Source: Euborellia annulipes
Taxonomy: Eukaryota > Arthropoda > Insecta > Dermaptera > Anisolabididae
Length of the DNA: 64,000 nucleotides
Assembly (NCBI GenBank): GCA_023213315.1
Contig: JAKCPI010011670.1
Span: 1 to 64,000 of the forward strand
Reading direction: 5' to 3'
In this document: piece after piece, positions 41,765-51,825 of the stretch
Numbering within the stretch: position 1 is the stretch's first letter
Layout of the letters: every line of letters begins with the position of its first letter
Notes under the pieces: generated by a model
Seen by the model: only the letters and a program-made list of their open reading frames with translations
Database searches by the model: none
What the model was told of the DNA's origin: nothing
Made by a program: the position numbers and the translations under genes

Positions 41765-42900
41765 TAAATGTCAAAATGTCCAAACAAAGCTGGAGTGCCG
41801 CAAGGAGCATTACTTTCGACAATCCTGTATGCACTGTATATACCAGATATGCCCAGACTGAAAAATGTACACGTCGCGCAGTATGCTGACGATACATGCA
41901 TCCAACAAAAATTTCCAATGCTTGGTGCGAAGAATCCAAGAAGAGATTGGACCTTCTTCGTACCTGGAGATTAAAAGTCAACCCAACCAATAGAAGGAAA
42001 TACCTTCATACCGTTAGGATTGGAGGCCTTCAACTTGGTTGGAAAAATAAGGCTCTCGGTGCGATACTGGATAGGCGTTGCAACTGGGCAGCTCACTTAG
42101 GTCACGCGAGGAATCGAGGACGACAAGCTATCAGAGCAATCTGGTCTTTGATATGTCCAGGAAGTGCACTCCCATTTGAAGGAAAAATGGCCCTCTACCA
42201 GATGATCGTCAAACTATGCCTCACATACGCAGCACCTGCGTCAAGATCAAACTTGCTAGCCTTAAAAAGAGTACAAACTAAAGTACTTGCCCAACCACCT
42301 CCTGGTATCAGTAATGAAATTATAGAAGTAGGCCTTGGGATTGAATCTCTAGTGGAGAACCTGAACAACATTTACCTTCGATTCAAGATGAAATGCGCAA
42401 CGCACCTCAACCCCCTTAGAAATCAATTATACCTGACTTGACACCTCACCAGAAATATTATCAAATTTGATCCCTACTAAGTTGGACCCAAAAAGTCTAA
42501 ATATCACCTTTTCCTTTGTTTTATTGATTATTCCTTTAATTATTTTAATTTAATTTTTTTCTAAAAGTGATCAGGGTTTTTTTAAACTTTTCTCTGAATG
42601 AAAAACTCTAAACGCTCATAAAACCCTTAAGAAACAAGTAAGAACAAGCGCTGGATAAAAGACCCAGGTCTGAAGTGTCGACTGTCCCAAAAGGAACTGA
42701 TTTTTGGGAAGTAGAGAGGTGAAGGGCCCCTCACTCCCAGACATTGGGAACCGGGATGTTGGCTCTCGAGCCAGATACCGGTTAATGGGTTTGGTGCGTG
42801 CCTCAGTGCACGATACACCAGGGGTAAACCCCGGGGAATGCTTTTTTTCTAGGCTATTGAGGGTTTTTATCCCGTAATTTAAGGCTTTTCCTTCAAATAA
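41765..42900 (+). pseudogene. Jockey-like LINE remnant (reverse transcriptase to 3' end)
   Basis: 41779-41935 encodes AGVPQGALLSTILYALYIPDMP and AQYADDTCIQ, the RT motifs containing the YADD catalytic pair. A frameshift near 41910-41930 moves to the frame EESKKRLDLLRTWRLKVNPTN (41926 on), followed by ALGAILDRRCNWAAHLGHA and YQMIVKLCLTYAAPA, a typical order for the RT thumb and C-terminal region of Jockey-clade LINEs. The frame ends at 42441. The 3' untranslated part (42442-42890) carries GATACCGGTTAATGGGTTTG, GTGCACGATACACC, and an A-rich tail at 42893-42912. The copy is 5'-truncated, lacks the endonuclease and is frameshifted, so it is dead. Confidence 0.8.
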
Positions 42901-42912
42901 AAAAAAGAAAAA

Positions 42913-43633
42913 GTGTGGGGTCGTAGGACCCCCGGCAGGAACGAAGTTCCTCATACCTCTTCTTCAACTCAGAATATAATTTAATATGAATATTATTTAA
43001 ATAGACGGAAAGCCCGCTGGAACCTTTTGCTCGCCTTCGGCCTACTGTAGATAGAACGAAATAAAGAGGAGATGGGCGTGGTCTCGCCAAAGCTTCGGTT
43101 AATCTCGCCTTCTTCGGCCGTCACTCGGGCGCTGGGAACGCATTTTTGTTACGTTACATTTTTCCCCAATTCAGCGTTAAAGAACTTTGTTTCAAAAAGT
43201 TTAATTGCCATTCTAAACATTCCCTCTTCTGCCTGACGATTCACTGAGCGTGCTAGAAATTCCATCATTTTCTGATGAGAGGTTCCATTTTTTCAAACCA
43301 AGTTCTTTAACGCGGCTTACGCAGAGTGAATTGGGAGAAAATGTAACGTAACAAAAACGCGTTCCTAACAAAAATGCGTTCCCAGCGCCCGAGCGACGAC
43401 GGAGGAAGACGAAATTAGCCGAAGTCTTGGCGAGGCCACGCCCACCTTCTCCTTCTCTTTATTTCCTTCAATCTACCGTTGGTTTCAGCGGGCGCAGCTC
43501 CTGGCTAGACGGAAAGCCAAAGGCGGGCTTTCCGTCTATTTAAATAATATTCATATTAAATTATATTCTGAGCTGAAGAAAAGGCGTGATGAACTTCGTT
43601 CCTGCCGGAGGTTCTACGACCCCACATGTTTGC
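42913..43633. mobile_element. 0.72 kb foldback element
   Basis: Arms of about 290 bp (42913-43205 and 43290-43630) are inverted copies: GTGTGGGGTCGTAGGACC at left against GGTTCTACGACCCCACAT at right; TAGACGGAAAGCC, GCTGGGAACGCATTTTTGTT and ACGTTACATTTT recur in each. The loop (about 43205-43290) includes CTCTTCTGCCTGACGATTCA. It begins directly after the LINE A-tail. The right arm has AACAAAAACGCGTTCC and AACAAAAATGCGTTCC in tandem. A single arm occurs at 24889 and a small piece at 53699-53745. Confidence 0.8.
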
Positions 43634-44335
43634 TTTTTTTTTAATACAAGAAAATTTTCGCTATATCAAGTTATTATTCGCTTGACATATTTTTTTTATT
43701 TAAAATAAATAAATAACTTGGAATTATCGAATCGTAAAAAGTTAATCTTTTTATATGTATCTATATCTACATACGAACGAATTGAATTTAGAGAGAGAGA
43801 TGAAGGATTTTAAGAGTTAAAAAATTGCTCTATGAGTTTTCATCCTTTTTTTTTTTGATAGGATTTTAGAACTGCCTCCATTTCGATAGGATAGAAGAAC
43901 TGAACTACCAAGATCGAATACTAACGAGATTATTTATTGGAAAAGAGAGAGAGAGAGAGGGAAAAGGTGAATGATGACTCACTCTCTTTGAAAGGGACAA
44001 AAACACACCACCCGATAGATAGTCCAGGTGTGTGTGCGTGCTATAACCCCGAAAATGAGAGAGGTAAAAAAAAGAGAGAGAGATAGAAAGATTGCATTTC
44101 AAATTAATTGTATTTCCGTCACACACATACACAGGAAAAAAAAGAGAGAGAAGATATTTGAAAGTCATGTTATTTTCATATTTAATAAAATTGTGTTTAT
44201 GTTGTGTTTGAACAAAAAAAAAAAATTGTTGAAAATATTGACTTTTATCAAAAGAAATGAGAAAAAAATTTAAATTTAATATTTATATGATTAATTATCG
44301 ATTAATATTTGTGAGATTTAATTATTTAAATTTCT
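43634..44335. other. unassigned stretch
   Basis: GA-rich runs at 43789-43800, 43944-43962 and 44073-44090 and AT-rich sequence. Short open frames there are low complexity. No gene recognised. Confidence 0.4.
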
Positions 44336-44339
44336 TAAT

Positions 44340-44430
44340 TCTCTTTTTACTTTATAACTCCGAAATTACTTGACGAATTTTTATGGGCTTTTTTTTCTTT
44401 CTCTTACCTCATATATATATATATAATATT
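44340..44430 (+). repeat. family E unit joined to an R1 5' end
   Basis: CTCCGAAATTACTTGACGAATTTTTATGGGC runs into TTTCTTTCTCTTACCTCATA followed by (AT)n, the beginning of R1. Confidence 0.5.
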
Positions 44431-44534
44431 ACCAGAATGAATGAATGATTTTTAGAAAGCCAAAGAATATCGTGAATATATGTTTTTTGCATTCAGGGAT
44501 ATCTAAAATTGTATTAGGGGTGCTCCAAAGCTTA

Positions 44535-44790
44535 AAAATTATGATTTTTCTAAATTTTGAGCCGTTTGCGGCACGTCTAAATGACCTCCGATTGGGCTGA
44601 AACTTAAAATTTATATGTATTATAAATATCTGCATATTCTTACGCGGGTGTCGCGTTAAAAATATTTTGAACATTCTAAATAAAACCGAGCACAATTTCT
44701 ATTAAAATCTATTTTTCTCTATACCTCTAAAACTGTGCCTGATTGCGGAAAAACTGATATGATATTTGAATTCAGCATGAAAAATACTTC
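44535..44790. repeat. block shared with the hAT-like element at 27375-28937
   Basis: 44550-44605 (AAATTTTGAGCCGTTTGCGG, CACGTCTAAATGACC) matches 27590-27635 in reverse. 44687-44746 (GAGCACAATTTCTATTAAAA, ATCTATTTTTCTCTATACCT, CTAAAACTGTGCCTGAT) matches 27688-27746 in direct orientation. One half is therefore inverted relative to the other copy. Confidence 0.6.
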
Positions 44791-44835
44791 TAGAAATTAA
44801 ATTTTTACTTATGAAAGAAAAAAGTCCATTGGCAG

Positions 44836-44911
44836 AAAAACTTGTCCCTTCCGTAGATTATGAACAGGCTCCAGAATCACTCGGGCCCTCTATTTCGCCT
44901 ACTCAATCAAG
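44836..44911 (+). other. weak candidate exon
   Basis: A 76-base segment is bordered by TTGGCAG and AAG|GTGAGA, which resemble acceptor and donor splice sites. One frame is open across it and reads KLVPSVDYEQAPESLGPSIS PTQS, of ordinary amino-acid composition and not repeat-derived. The upstream pyrimidine tract is poor, and no neighbouring exon was identified. It could be chance. Confidence 0.15.
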
Positions 44912-44999
44912 GTGAGATTTTGGCTTAATCAATTGGAAAAGACTTGGCCACATAAGGAGTAGAGAACTCCCTTCCTAATTAGTTTATGAGTTATTAATT

Positions 45000-45540
45000 T
45001 GGTTGAGAGATCAGATTAAAATCAGCATGTTGCAGCATACATGCAATGTCAATTTCTATATTTATCCAGAGAGGTCATTGCATCTGCTCGCTATGAAGCG
45101 TACTCTAAGGGTCAAATCAAAGGGTTTGGTTATTGTTAAAGAGATGAAATATTTACTCTCACTTCCACCTACCTATCAACAAGCTAAATTAAAAAAAAAA
45201 AAAAAAAACTTCAATGGCGGTTATAAATAAATCTCTTTCTCTCTCCTCAAAATCGGTTGGTTGCTTTTTATGCTTTAAATGTCAATAATTACACGCTTCT
45301 CATATTAAAATATTCTTTCCTTTTTTTTTTTTTTTGTTTTGTTTTGATAAATAATGAATTCGTTAGAACAAGTCAAATCAATAATAAAAGATACCATCTA
45401 AACGCTAATTATATCGTATTTTGCGTTTTTGTAAAGATTTTGTAGATATTGTTCATTTCGTCTCTTTTATTCCCATATTTTGATATATTTGTAGTTCACA
45501 GTAGTTTCCTAAAGTGAAATACATGTACAGTAATTTATTT
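45000..45540. other. apparently unique stretch without a recognised gene
   Basis: A 75-codon open frame (45003-45230) is not low complexity at its N-terminus (MRDQIKISMLQHTCNVNFYI) but matches no family I know and ends in a poly-lysine from poly-A. No supporting splice or promoter signals were seen. Confidence 0.25.
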
Positions 45541-45544
45541 GCTT

Positions 45545-46190
45545 GTTTTCCATATCTCTAGAGTTTTTGTAGTCCCAAGTCTTTGGATTGAAAATACTTT
45601 AAGATCTCAAGTCTATAGAATAGGAATTATTTAGATCCCAGATATCTAAAATGGATTTCAGGTCTCTAAAAGCAAAAATTCTTTGATTACAACACGGAAG
45701 AATAGAAATTCTTTAGATCACAACTCGTAAGAATAGAAATTCTTTGATCACAACTCGTTAGAATAGAAATTCTTTAGATATCAGGTCGACAGAATTGGTA
45801 TTCTTTAGATCCCAGATATTTAGAATGAATTTAAGATCTGTAAGAGCAGAAAGAATAAAAATTCTTTATTTCCCAGGTCTATAGAATAGGAATTATTTAG
45901 ATCCCAGATATCTAAAATGGATTTCAGGTCTCTAAAAGCAGAAATTCTTTGATCACAACTCGTTAGAATAGAAATTTTTTAGATCTAAGGTCTACAGAAT
46001 GGGTATTCTTTCGATCCCAGATATTTAGAATAAATTTAAGATCTTTAAAAGCAGAAAATTCTTTGAACGAAACTCTTTGGAATAAAAATTCTTTAGATCT
46101 CAGGTCTATAGAATGGGAATTCTTTAGATCGGCAGATATCTAGAATGGATTCCAGGTATCTACCAGCAGAAAATTCTTTGACCGCAACTT
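45545..46190. repeat. degenerate higher-order minisatellite, left part
   Basis: A ~25-30 bp unit of the type AGAATAGAAATTCTTTAGAT, (CT)CAGGTCTAT repeats throughout. Larger blocks starting TCTATAGAATAGGAATTATT recur at 45612, 45878 and, with changes, 46105 (periods 266 and 227 bp). The array continues after an R1L insertion at about 47240-47460. Confidence 0.8.
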
Positions 46191-47240
46191 TTACTTTCTC
46201 TTAGCCTATATATGAAATATATAGGAGAGAAAGTATTGCGATCATGTCAAAAATTCGATGTCGAGATTTTGATGGATATACATGTTTTGAGGTCCCCTGA
46301 GTCCAAAAAAGTGGGTCCCGCAAATTGGTCTGTGTGTGTGTGTGTGTATGTGTGTGTGTGTGTGTGTGTGTGTCTGTATGTGTGGACAGATTTTTAGCAT
46401 GAAGGAATTGAGCTACCGGATTGAAATTTTATATTTAACTTAGGTACCTTCCCACACGCTCAAAATAAGCTTTTGAACAAAATCGGCCAAAAAGTACTAG
46501 TACTTTACTGATGTACTTTTTCAGTTTTTTTCGATTTTCTCAAAATTCCCTCCAAGGATTTTTTTTAAAATTCAAAAATCAATTATTTTTTAGATGCTCT
46601 TTAAAATGTATATTCTCATTTTGCCGTTGAAATCTTCTGAAGACCACTTTACTCTTGTTCTTCATAGGAAAGATAGAAATGGTTGCCATGGTAACGGAAT
46701 TTAAATCTTTTTCTTTTTATTAGATTAAAAATCAATTATTATTTAAATTCCCATTTATTTTTTTTTTTATTTGTGTCTTTAATTGTTTCAAAGAAAACAT
46801 ATATATACATCTCTCTCACTTGCAAACATTATCGTCTCTCTCTACTCTTTTTAAATTCCCTTTCCACCTTATCTTCGCATAGAAACAATGTTAATTTCCT
46901 ATAGGGATTTGTATGTTAATTTCGATTCAAAAGGGGGTCCCCTTTGGAACTTTTTAGGCATTTAAAATTTTTTTTTCCAATTCTTATGAAATTTTGTATT
47001 TATTTACGATTCTATATTGTGTATAAAATGTCCAAATATGAGATTAAAATTTTGAAAAATAACCATAGTTTATTTGAAGCAGTCAACATTTAAAATGCAA
47101 GTTTGAAACTAAGGTGCTATCGGAAACTAAATATATCTCGACACAAAAAATCTGGTGTGACCAGCACAGTGCGCAACTTTCTCTTACCGAAGGGTAAGAG
47201 AAAGTTGTGTGCTGTGCGCCAGTCACACCAGATTTTTTAG
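46191..47240 (+). repeat. R1L copy inserted in the minisatellite
   Basis: Runs from TTTACTTTCTCTTAGCCTAT to CACACCAGATTTTTT. It shares R1L-specific sequence with 30061-31073 (GCGATCATGTCAAAAATTCG, GGGTCCCGCAAATTGGTCTG, AAAGGGGGTCCCCTTTGGAA). The internal microsatellite is (GT)n, 46331-46382. The 3' palindrome (47147-47237) is nearly perfect around ACCGAAGGGT. Confidence 0.9.
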
Positions 47241-47465
47241 AATAGAATTCAGGTCAATAGGGTAGATATCCAAATTTTTTGAGTGTAATTTTTCTGTCTT
47301 TGACCTCTGGCGTAGAAATTCTTTAGAACTCAGGTTTCTCAAATGCTTTTGTTCTCAAATGCTTAGATAGAAATTCCTCCAGATTAGAAAAATTTCTGAC
47401 CTTTAATTAGGAATTTCTCTGGATCCTAGGTCGTCAGAGCGCAAATTCTTTTGATCCAAACTTTC
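47240..47465. repeat. degenerate minisatellite, right part
   Basis: AGAATAGAATTCAGGTCAAT, GTAGAAATTCTTTAGAACTC, AGATAGAAATTCCTCCAGAT and GCGCAAATTCTTTTGATCC continue the repeat of 45545-46190. Confidence 0.65.
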
Positions 47466-48790
47466 TCCCTGCGTTTCTCTACCAAGTATCTAGTGTTGGA
47501 TTTCTTTAGAGTCCATTGCTTTCCTTCAACTTCACGTTTTACTTTCCATTTTGTAAATTATTTTTTATTTTTTTTACAAACATTGATTCAGCGAAATCCA
47601 ATATATCGACTAAACATGAAATTATTTCTCTAACCTAAGAGAACAAGCAATACTCACTCAACAAATGCTATTAAATTTTACCTCCAACCCACTAAAATGA
47701 CCTTTAAAAATGTTGCTGTTTTTTTTAAATGTTACATAAAAAAAATATAGGATATAAAATTCCTTCTTCTTCTTTTTCCTTTTTTTTTTCATTTTATTTC
47801 AACGGCCAAAGGGAGGAAAGAGAGAGAAAAAAAACTTAAACTCTGTCATTCTGAAAATTGGAATTCCTCTCTTAGTTTCGAAATCCTAGTAAATAGGAAT
47901 AGAATACAAATTTAGGTTGCTGGTCTTTTATCTTTTCAATACAACAACATCAACAACAACAAGCTTGCAAAGTCAGAAAACCGTGACCTATTTTAGGACC
48001 AAAGTGCATATTTAAGGAAAAAAAAAGAGAGAGTTTAAAACAAATGGCGGACGATATATCAACCAACAAATTGTGGGTTGGGTTTGGAAAAGAGAGAAAA
48101 AAAAATGAAATTGAGTTTAGTTATGATGCCGTCACAAAGTGTTTCCTCTAAATTAGATTTAAAAAAGAAGCAGCAGAATCTAATATGAATACAAGAAGAG
48201 TGTAATTTCAGTATTTTAACCAAACGATCCCAAATTATTATTTTTCAAGATTCAGATATGAAATTGAATGGGCTCTATAGGGCCCATCATTATAATTATG
48301 ATACTGTTACTGAATTCTCTAAATTTGATTAAAAAAGAGTTTTTGAATGAAGCGAAATTGCAGTATTTTATTAATAGCTAATATTTCGTTCTTAAGTTGA
48401 AACCAGATCTGTTACAAGTACTTTTGGAAAGTACTGAAAGTACATTACCTGGTTCCGAGTAAGTTTATTCTTTGTAATGTCAATAGACTTGGTCTCCAAA
48501 AATTTCGCCCGCCAGAATCTAGCTATCTTCAACACCATTTTGTAAAACGACCCAAGTTACTTGAAAAAGTACTTACATTTGAGCATTCCTGCTGTGTGAT
48601 TATCATTCTATTTAATTGATGATGGATATTACAGCTTATTCCCCATCAAATACGAGTCTGCTGTTACATATATAACAAGGATATCCTTCATAAAAAGACA
48701 TAACTTTCTAAAAAAGAACCCTGAAAATTTCAGAACTTGAATTGGGAAAAGTAAAAGTTCTTTCTAGCTAAACCGGAAGTTTTTAGAGGA
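47466..48790. other. apparently unique stretch, no gene recognised
   Basis: AT-rich with poly-T at 47725 and 47778-47790 and AAC/ACA triplets at 47940-47962. I see no SINE, R1 or coding signature. This is one of the longest non-repetitive stretches in the window and would be a place to look for host regulatory or intronic sequence. Confidence 0.4.
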
Positions 48791-48791
48791 T

Positions 48792-49132
48792 TTTTACTAA
48801 TTTGATTTAAAAATTTACTTCTTATTTGGATAGCAGGTTTTCAGAATTGTATTAATGTGATCACTGAGTGTGCACATCGATCACCAGTTTCTATCACTTT
48901 AAAAGACCAGGATCAGATCTGCGTGTGTTTGTTCGACTTTATGCCAGCACTCATGTTGTGAAAATTTGTTGGTTTCAGATCTGTAGATGGTCATTTAAAG
49001 AGAACAAAACTGTTGATCAACTGAGTATCACATTAATAAAGTCCTGAAACTGAAAAAATATTGAAATTTCCATAAAAAAAACCTGCTATCCGAATAAGAA
49101 GCAAACTTCAAAATCAAATTACTTCTAGAATG
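48792..49132. mobile_element. TIR element, about 340 bp
   Basis: Left TTTACTTCTTATTTGGATAG, CAGGTTTT and right AAAACCTGCTATCCGAATAAGAAGCAAACT are inverted, extended outward by AATTTGATTTAAA and TTCAAAATCAAATT (about 40 bp with gaps). The interior contains GATCAGATCTGCGTGTGTTT. No target duplication identified. Confidence 0.55.
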
Positions 49133-49149
49133 ATATACAGGAAGAGAAG

Positions 49150-49335
49150 ATGTCAGCCAAAAGGAGAGCCTCTATCGAATAAAAATCACCATTCAGGAGA
49201 CGTTTCGGTTTTAATTAAATAAATCCATCATCAGTTCTTAAGAGATTATTGGCAATCTCAATGGTGTACAGTACACCATTGAGATGCAGATTCAATTAAT
49301 TAAAATATATCATTATAATCGTTGGGCTTCTCTTA
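49150..49335. mobile_element. inverted-repeat element with a hammerhead-like motif
   Basis: GCCAAAAGGAGAGCCTCTATCG (49154) faces ATCGTTGGGCTTCTCTTATC at 49317-49337 in loosely inverted form. On the minus strand (49201-49245): CTGATGAT, GG...CC stem with AT-rich arms, GAAACGTC. A perfect small palindrome ATCTCAATGGTGTA-CAG-TACACCATTGAGAT lies at 49256-49286. Confidence 0.45.
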
Positions 49336-49654
49336 TCAACATCAAATTACTTCTTTATAGCAGTGAAGTATTTCGAAGTGCAAAGTAAGTTTTTTGTAAT
49401 ACTGCTGTTTTAGTTGTGGAACATCTTGGTATCAAACTGTATGCGGATTTTGGTTGTTGATTTCGGATTGGAGGTTGTGGGTTCAATAACAATGGAATAT
49501 CGAAGTCTAAGCTTATTAATCCCCTTCCACTAGTACCGAAATAAGATGTTGCTGAATTCCATTTTCTCCAAACAACCTTCCAGGATGGGATTCTTTTTCG
49601 GCCTGGTATTGAATTCTTGAAGAAATTAGCTCTTTTTTTGCATTTCTTCTTATT

Positions 49655-49802
49655 ACTAGCATTAGAGGAAAGAACTCGCATGACCTACCCTTAGACCTCC
49701 ACCTACCTGGCCTCGAACTCGAGGATGACGTCACCAGGAATCGATACACCCTTGGATTGGCATAATGCCAGCCCAACCAGCTAAAGCAACCCTTGGCCAA
49801 CG
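49655..49802 (-). mobile_element. tRNA-like head, possible further SINE
   Basis: On minus, GCTTTAGCTGGTTGGGCTGG (A-box TAGCTGGTTGG) and GGGTGTATCGATTCCTGGTG (B-box-like) are about 35 bases apart, as in tRNA-derived promoters. TGGCATTATGCCA between them is a perfect hairpin. GTCATGCGAGTTCTTTCCTC downstream resembles a scrambled SINE-A head. The open frames on this strand are not supported as genes. Confidence 0.4.
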
Positions 49803-49871
49803 ATTATATAGAACTAACGTATCATAAGATGCAGACAAGGCAAACAGACAGACAGACTGACGACTAACAAC

Positions 49872-49910
49872 TGACCCCCTCCCCCTCCCCCACCCCCCTT
49901 CACCCCATTC
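49872..49910 (-). other. C-rich tract (quadruplex candidate on minus strand)
   Basis: CCCCCTCCCCCTCCCCCACC and CCCCTTCACCCC give more than four C3+ runs with 1-5 base loops. Confidence 0.55.
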
Positions 49911-49934
49911 CCAAACCATTCTGACCTACTTTCC

Positions 49935-50560
49935 TTCTATGTTCGATTTTCTACCACTGCAATTGACGCATTCTTGTTTTATCAAATTCCTTTTTTTTTT
50001 GTATGCGTGTGGATTCCTCTAATTTTTTTTTTTTTTTTTTTTTTTTTCTGAACATCTTGAAAAAAAAAAAAAAATTCATGAAAATCCGTCAAATAGTTTT
50101 AGAGTTCATATATTAAAATTAAAAATTAAAATTTAAATAATTAAATCTTATAATTAATAATTAATTGCTTATTTTAATAAAAGACAATAATTGAATATTA
50201 AATTAATTATGCAATTTAATTATTTTAATTTGATTTTCTCTGAAACTACTTAACCGATTTTCATGGGGGATTTTTTTTCAATTTATAACAATGGTGGTGA
50301 AAATTAAATCAATCATTTACTGTGTTGTTAAATATAATATAAAATGTAATAATTTTATTAAATCTTACTTTTGACTTTAAATAAGAGATTGTACCTTTAT
50401 GCTATCTTGTACTGTTGTGTATACTCCAATTTTTTTTTTTTTCTTTTTTTTAATGGCGCGCGCTCATAAAATGTTATGAACTCTTTTTCAATTTACATAA
50501 TAACAAGAATGCTTTAGAAAATTGCATAATAATTATTTATTTGTTTTTATGCTTTTAAAT
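49935..50560. other. AT-rich stretch with family E pieces
   Basis: Poly-T at 50022-50047; reversed E block CATGAAAATCCGTCAAATAG at 50076; forward block GAAACTACTTAACCGATTTT at 50242. No gene. Confidence 0.5.
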
Positions 50561-50566
50561 TTAATA

Positions 50567-50610
50567 ACAACTAGCTGTGACGCCCGCCAAAAGGAGTTTC
50601 TTTTTTTTTT
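50567..50610 (+). repeat. family D head
   Basis: ACTAGCTGTGACGCCCGCCA followed by AAAGGAG and a T-run. The open frame at 50522-50803 overlaps it and is not supported. Confidence 0.45.
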
Positions 50611-51029
50611 CAAATCCTTTCAGTCATTATCTGATATCCGGATGCGATATGATTCATTTTCCTGTGTTATTTTTCATTATCAAATAATAGACTGGATAAT
50701 TATTTTTTTTTTTTTTAAAGCTTTTTTACTAATTCAAAATAAAAAAACAAGAGAGACGTGTATCGTACATGCTCTCTCTCCCCTTCAATCGCCTAAAGGC
50801 TAAATAAGCTGAGATTTTAATTTTTAAACTTTTTTATAATGTTTAAAAAAAAAAAAGAGAGAGAAAAATGAATAATTATTTAGAGGTAAATTTCCTTTGT
50901 TAAAACACTAAGCCTATTTTATATATTAAAAAAAAAAAGATCAATTTTAATTGTTTATAACCTTTTGTTTGGTCAGTTTACAGTTAAAATTGATGAATAG
51001 ACAAGAATATGGCAGAAAGAAAGGCACAT

Positions 51030-51075
51030 AAAATCGACGTTTCGGTCATCCTCAGGCTTTTTCAGATTCAATCAA
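51030..51075 (-). other. hammerhead-like motif without stem II
   Basis: On minus: AAAAAGC-CTGAGGA-TGACC-GAAACGTC-GATTTTAT. The AAAAAGC/GATTTTAT strands pair except one position. The core reads CTGAGGA, allowed by the CTGANGA consensus, but the hairpin between the cores is missing. Confidence 0.35.
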
Positions 51076-51164
51076 GAAAATAATCGATTCGTCACTTCTA
51101 AGAAAATATTTTAAGCTTTTTTTTATCTATAAAAATGCTAATTTATATTTTATTTAAGGTGATT

Positions 51165-51392
51165 TTCGGCTAATCTAATGCCATTTAGAGGCTGTCCCGT
51201 TTCTATTTATTTCAATTGATTGGTAGCCATTTCAATTGAAATAAATGTTATGACACAGGAGACAAGATGCGAACCCATGACCCATATATCACAGGAGACA
51301 AGATGCGAACCCATGACCCATATATCACAGGAGACAAGATGCGAACCCATGACCCATATATCACAGGAGACAAGAACTCTCTCTCTTCGGTC
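51165..51392 (-). mobile_element. SINE-A with an internal 36 bp tandem triplication
   Basis: On minus: AGAGTTCTTGTCTCCTGTG leads into three repeats of a 36 bp unit covering the B-box (51254-51289, 51290-51325, 51326-51361), each with GGGTCATGGGTTCGCATC, then TGGCTACCAATCAATTGAAA and a tail with GCCTCTAAATGGC. Because 36 is a multiple of 3, the same repeat stays open in several frames; this does not indicate a gene. Confidence 0.85.
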
Positions 51393-51537
51393 CAGAGACA
51401 TTTAAAATGGTTATACAATTTAATTTTTCTTTTTCCATAGGAATATATAGGTAGATATTTAAAAAATACATTAAAAAACAAATACAATAAGCTTTTTTGT
51501 AGATGTGACCTACAAGCCATAAGTTGCAATCTAAACT

Positions 51538-51540
<3 letters not shown>

Positions 51541-51571
<31 letters not shown>
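51541..51571. repeat. poly-T run of about 31
   Basis: Uninterrupted T from 51540 to 51570, then AGGACAAAATAGTTTGCC. CCTAAGGGTG/GGATAAACTAG... and CCTTACAAG/GGATGAACTA suggest a weak internal duplication (51571-51620 and 51730-51770). Confidence 0.8.
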
Positions 51572-51572
<1 letters not shown>

Positions 51573-51825
51573 GACAAAATAGTTTGCCTAAGGGTGTTAG
51601 GATAAACTAGTTCGGCCTAAAAACAAACCTGACTTACACTTTTGAAGTAGATAATTTCCTAAAGTTGTTTTTTTATCTAAGGAGAACATTAATGCAGGGG
51701 ACCGAAACAGACTAGGTAGGGAGGCACCCTTACAAGTTTGTCCTAGGATGAACTAATTTGTCCTAAAAAACAGATAGGCCTTCAACATACAATATATATT
51801 ATTTAACTAATAATCAGGTCTATTC

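Noticed and set aside
49355..49919. Overlapping minus-strand frames of 62-108 codons
   Set aside because: They overlap each other in different frames, cross a tRNA-like SINE head and a C-rich tract, and have no recognisable domain.
51254..51373. Short regular direct repeats as a CRISPR array
   Set aside because: There are no unique spacers; the units are contiguous, and the context is a eukaryotic SINE.
51207..51529. Frames with a repeated VSCDIWVMGSHL segment
   Set aside because: They come from the 36 bp SINE triplication, which is divisible by three. The same happens on the other strand.
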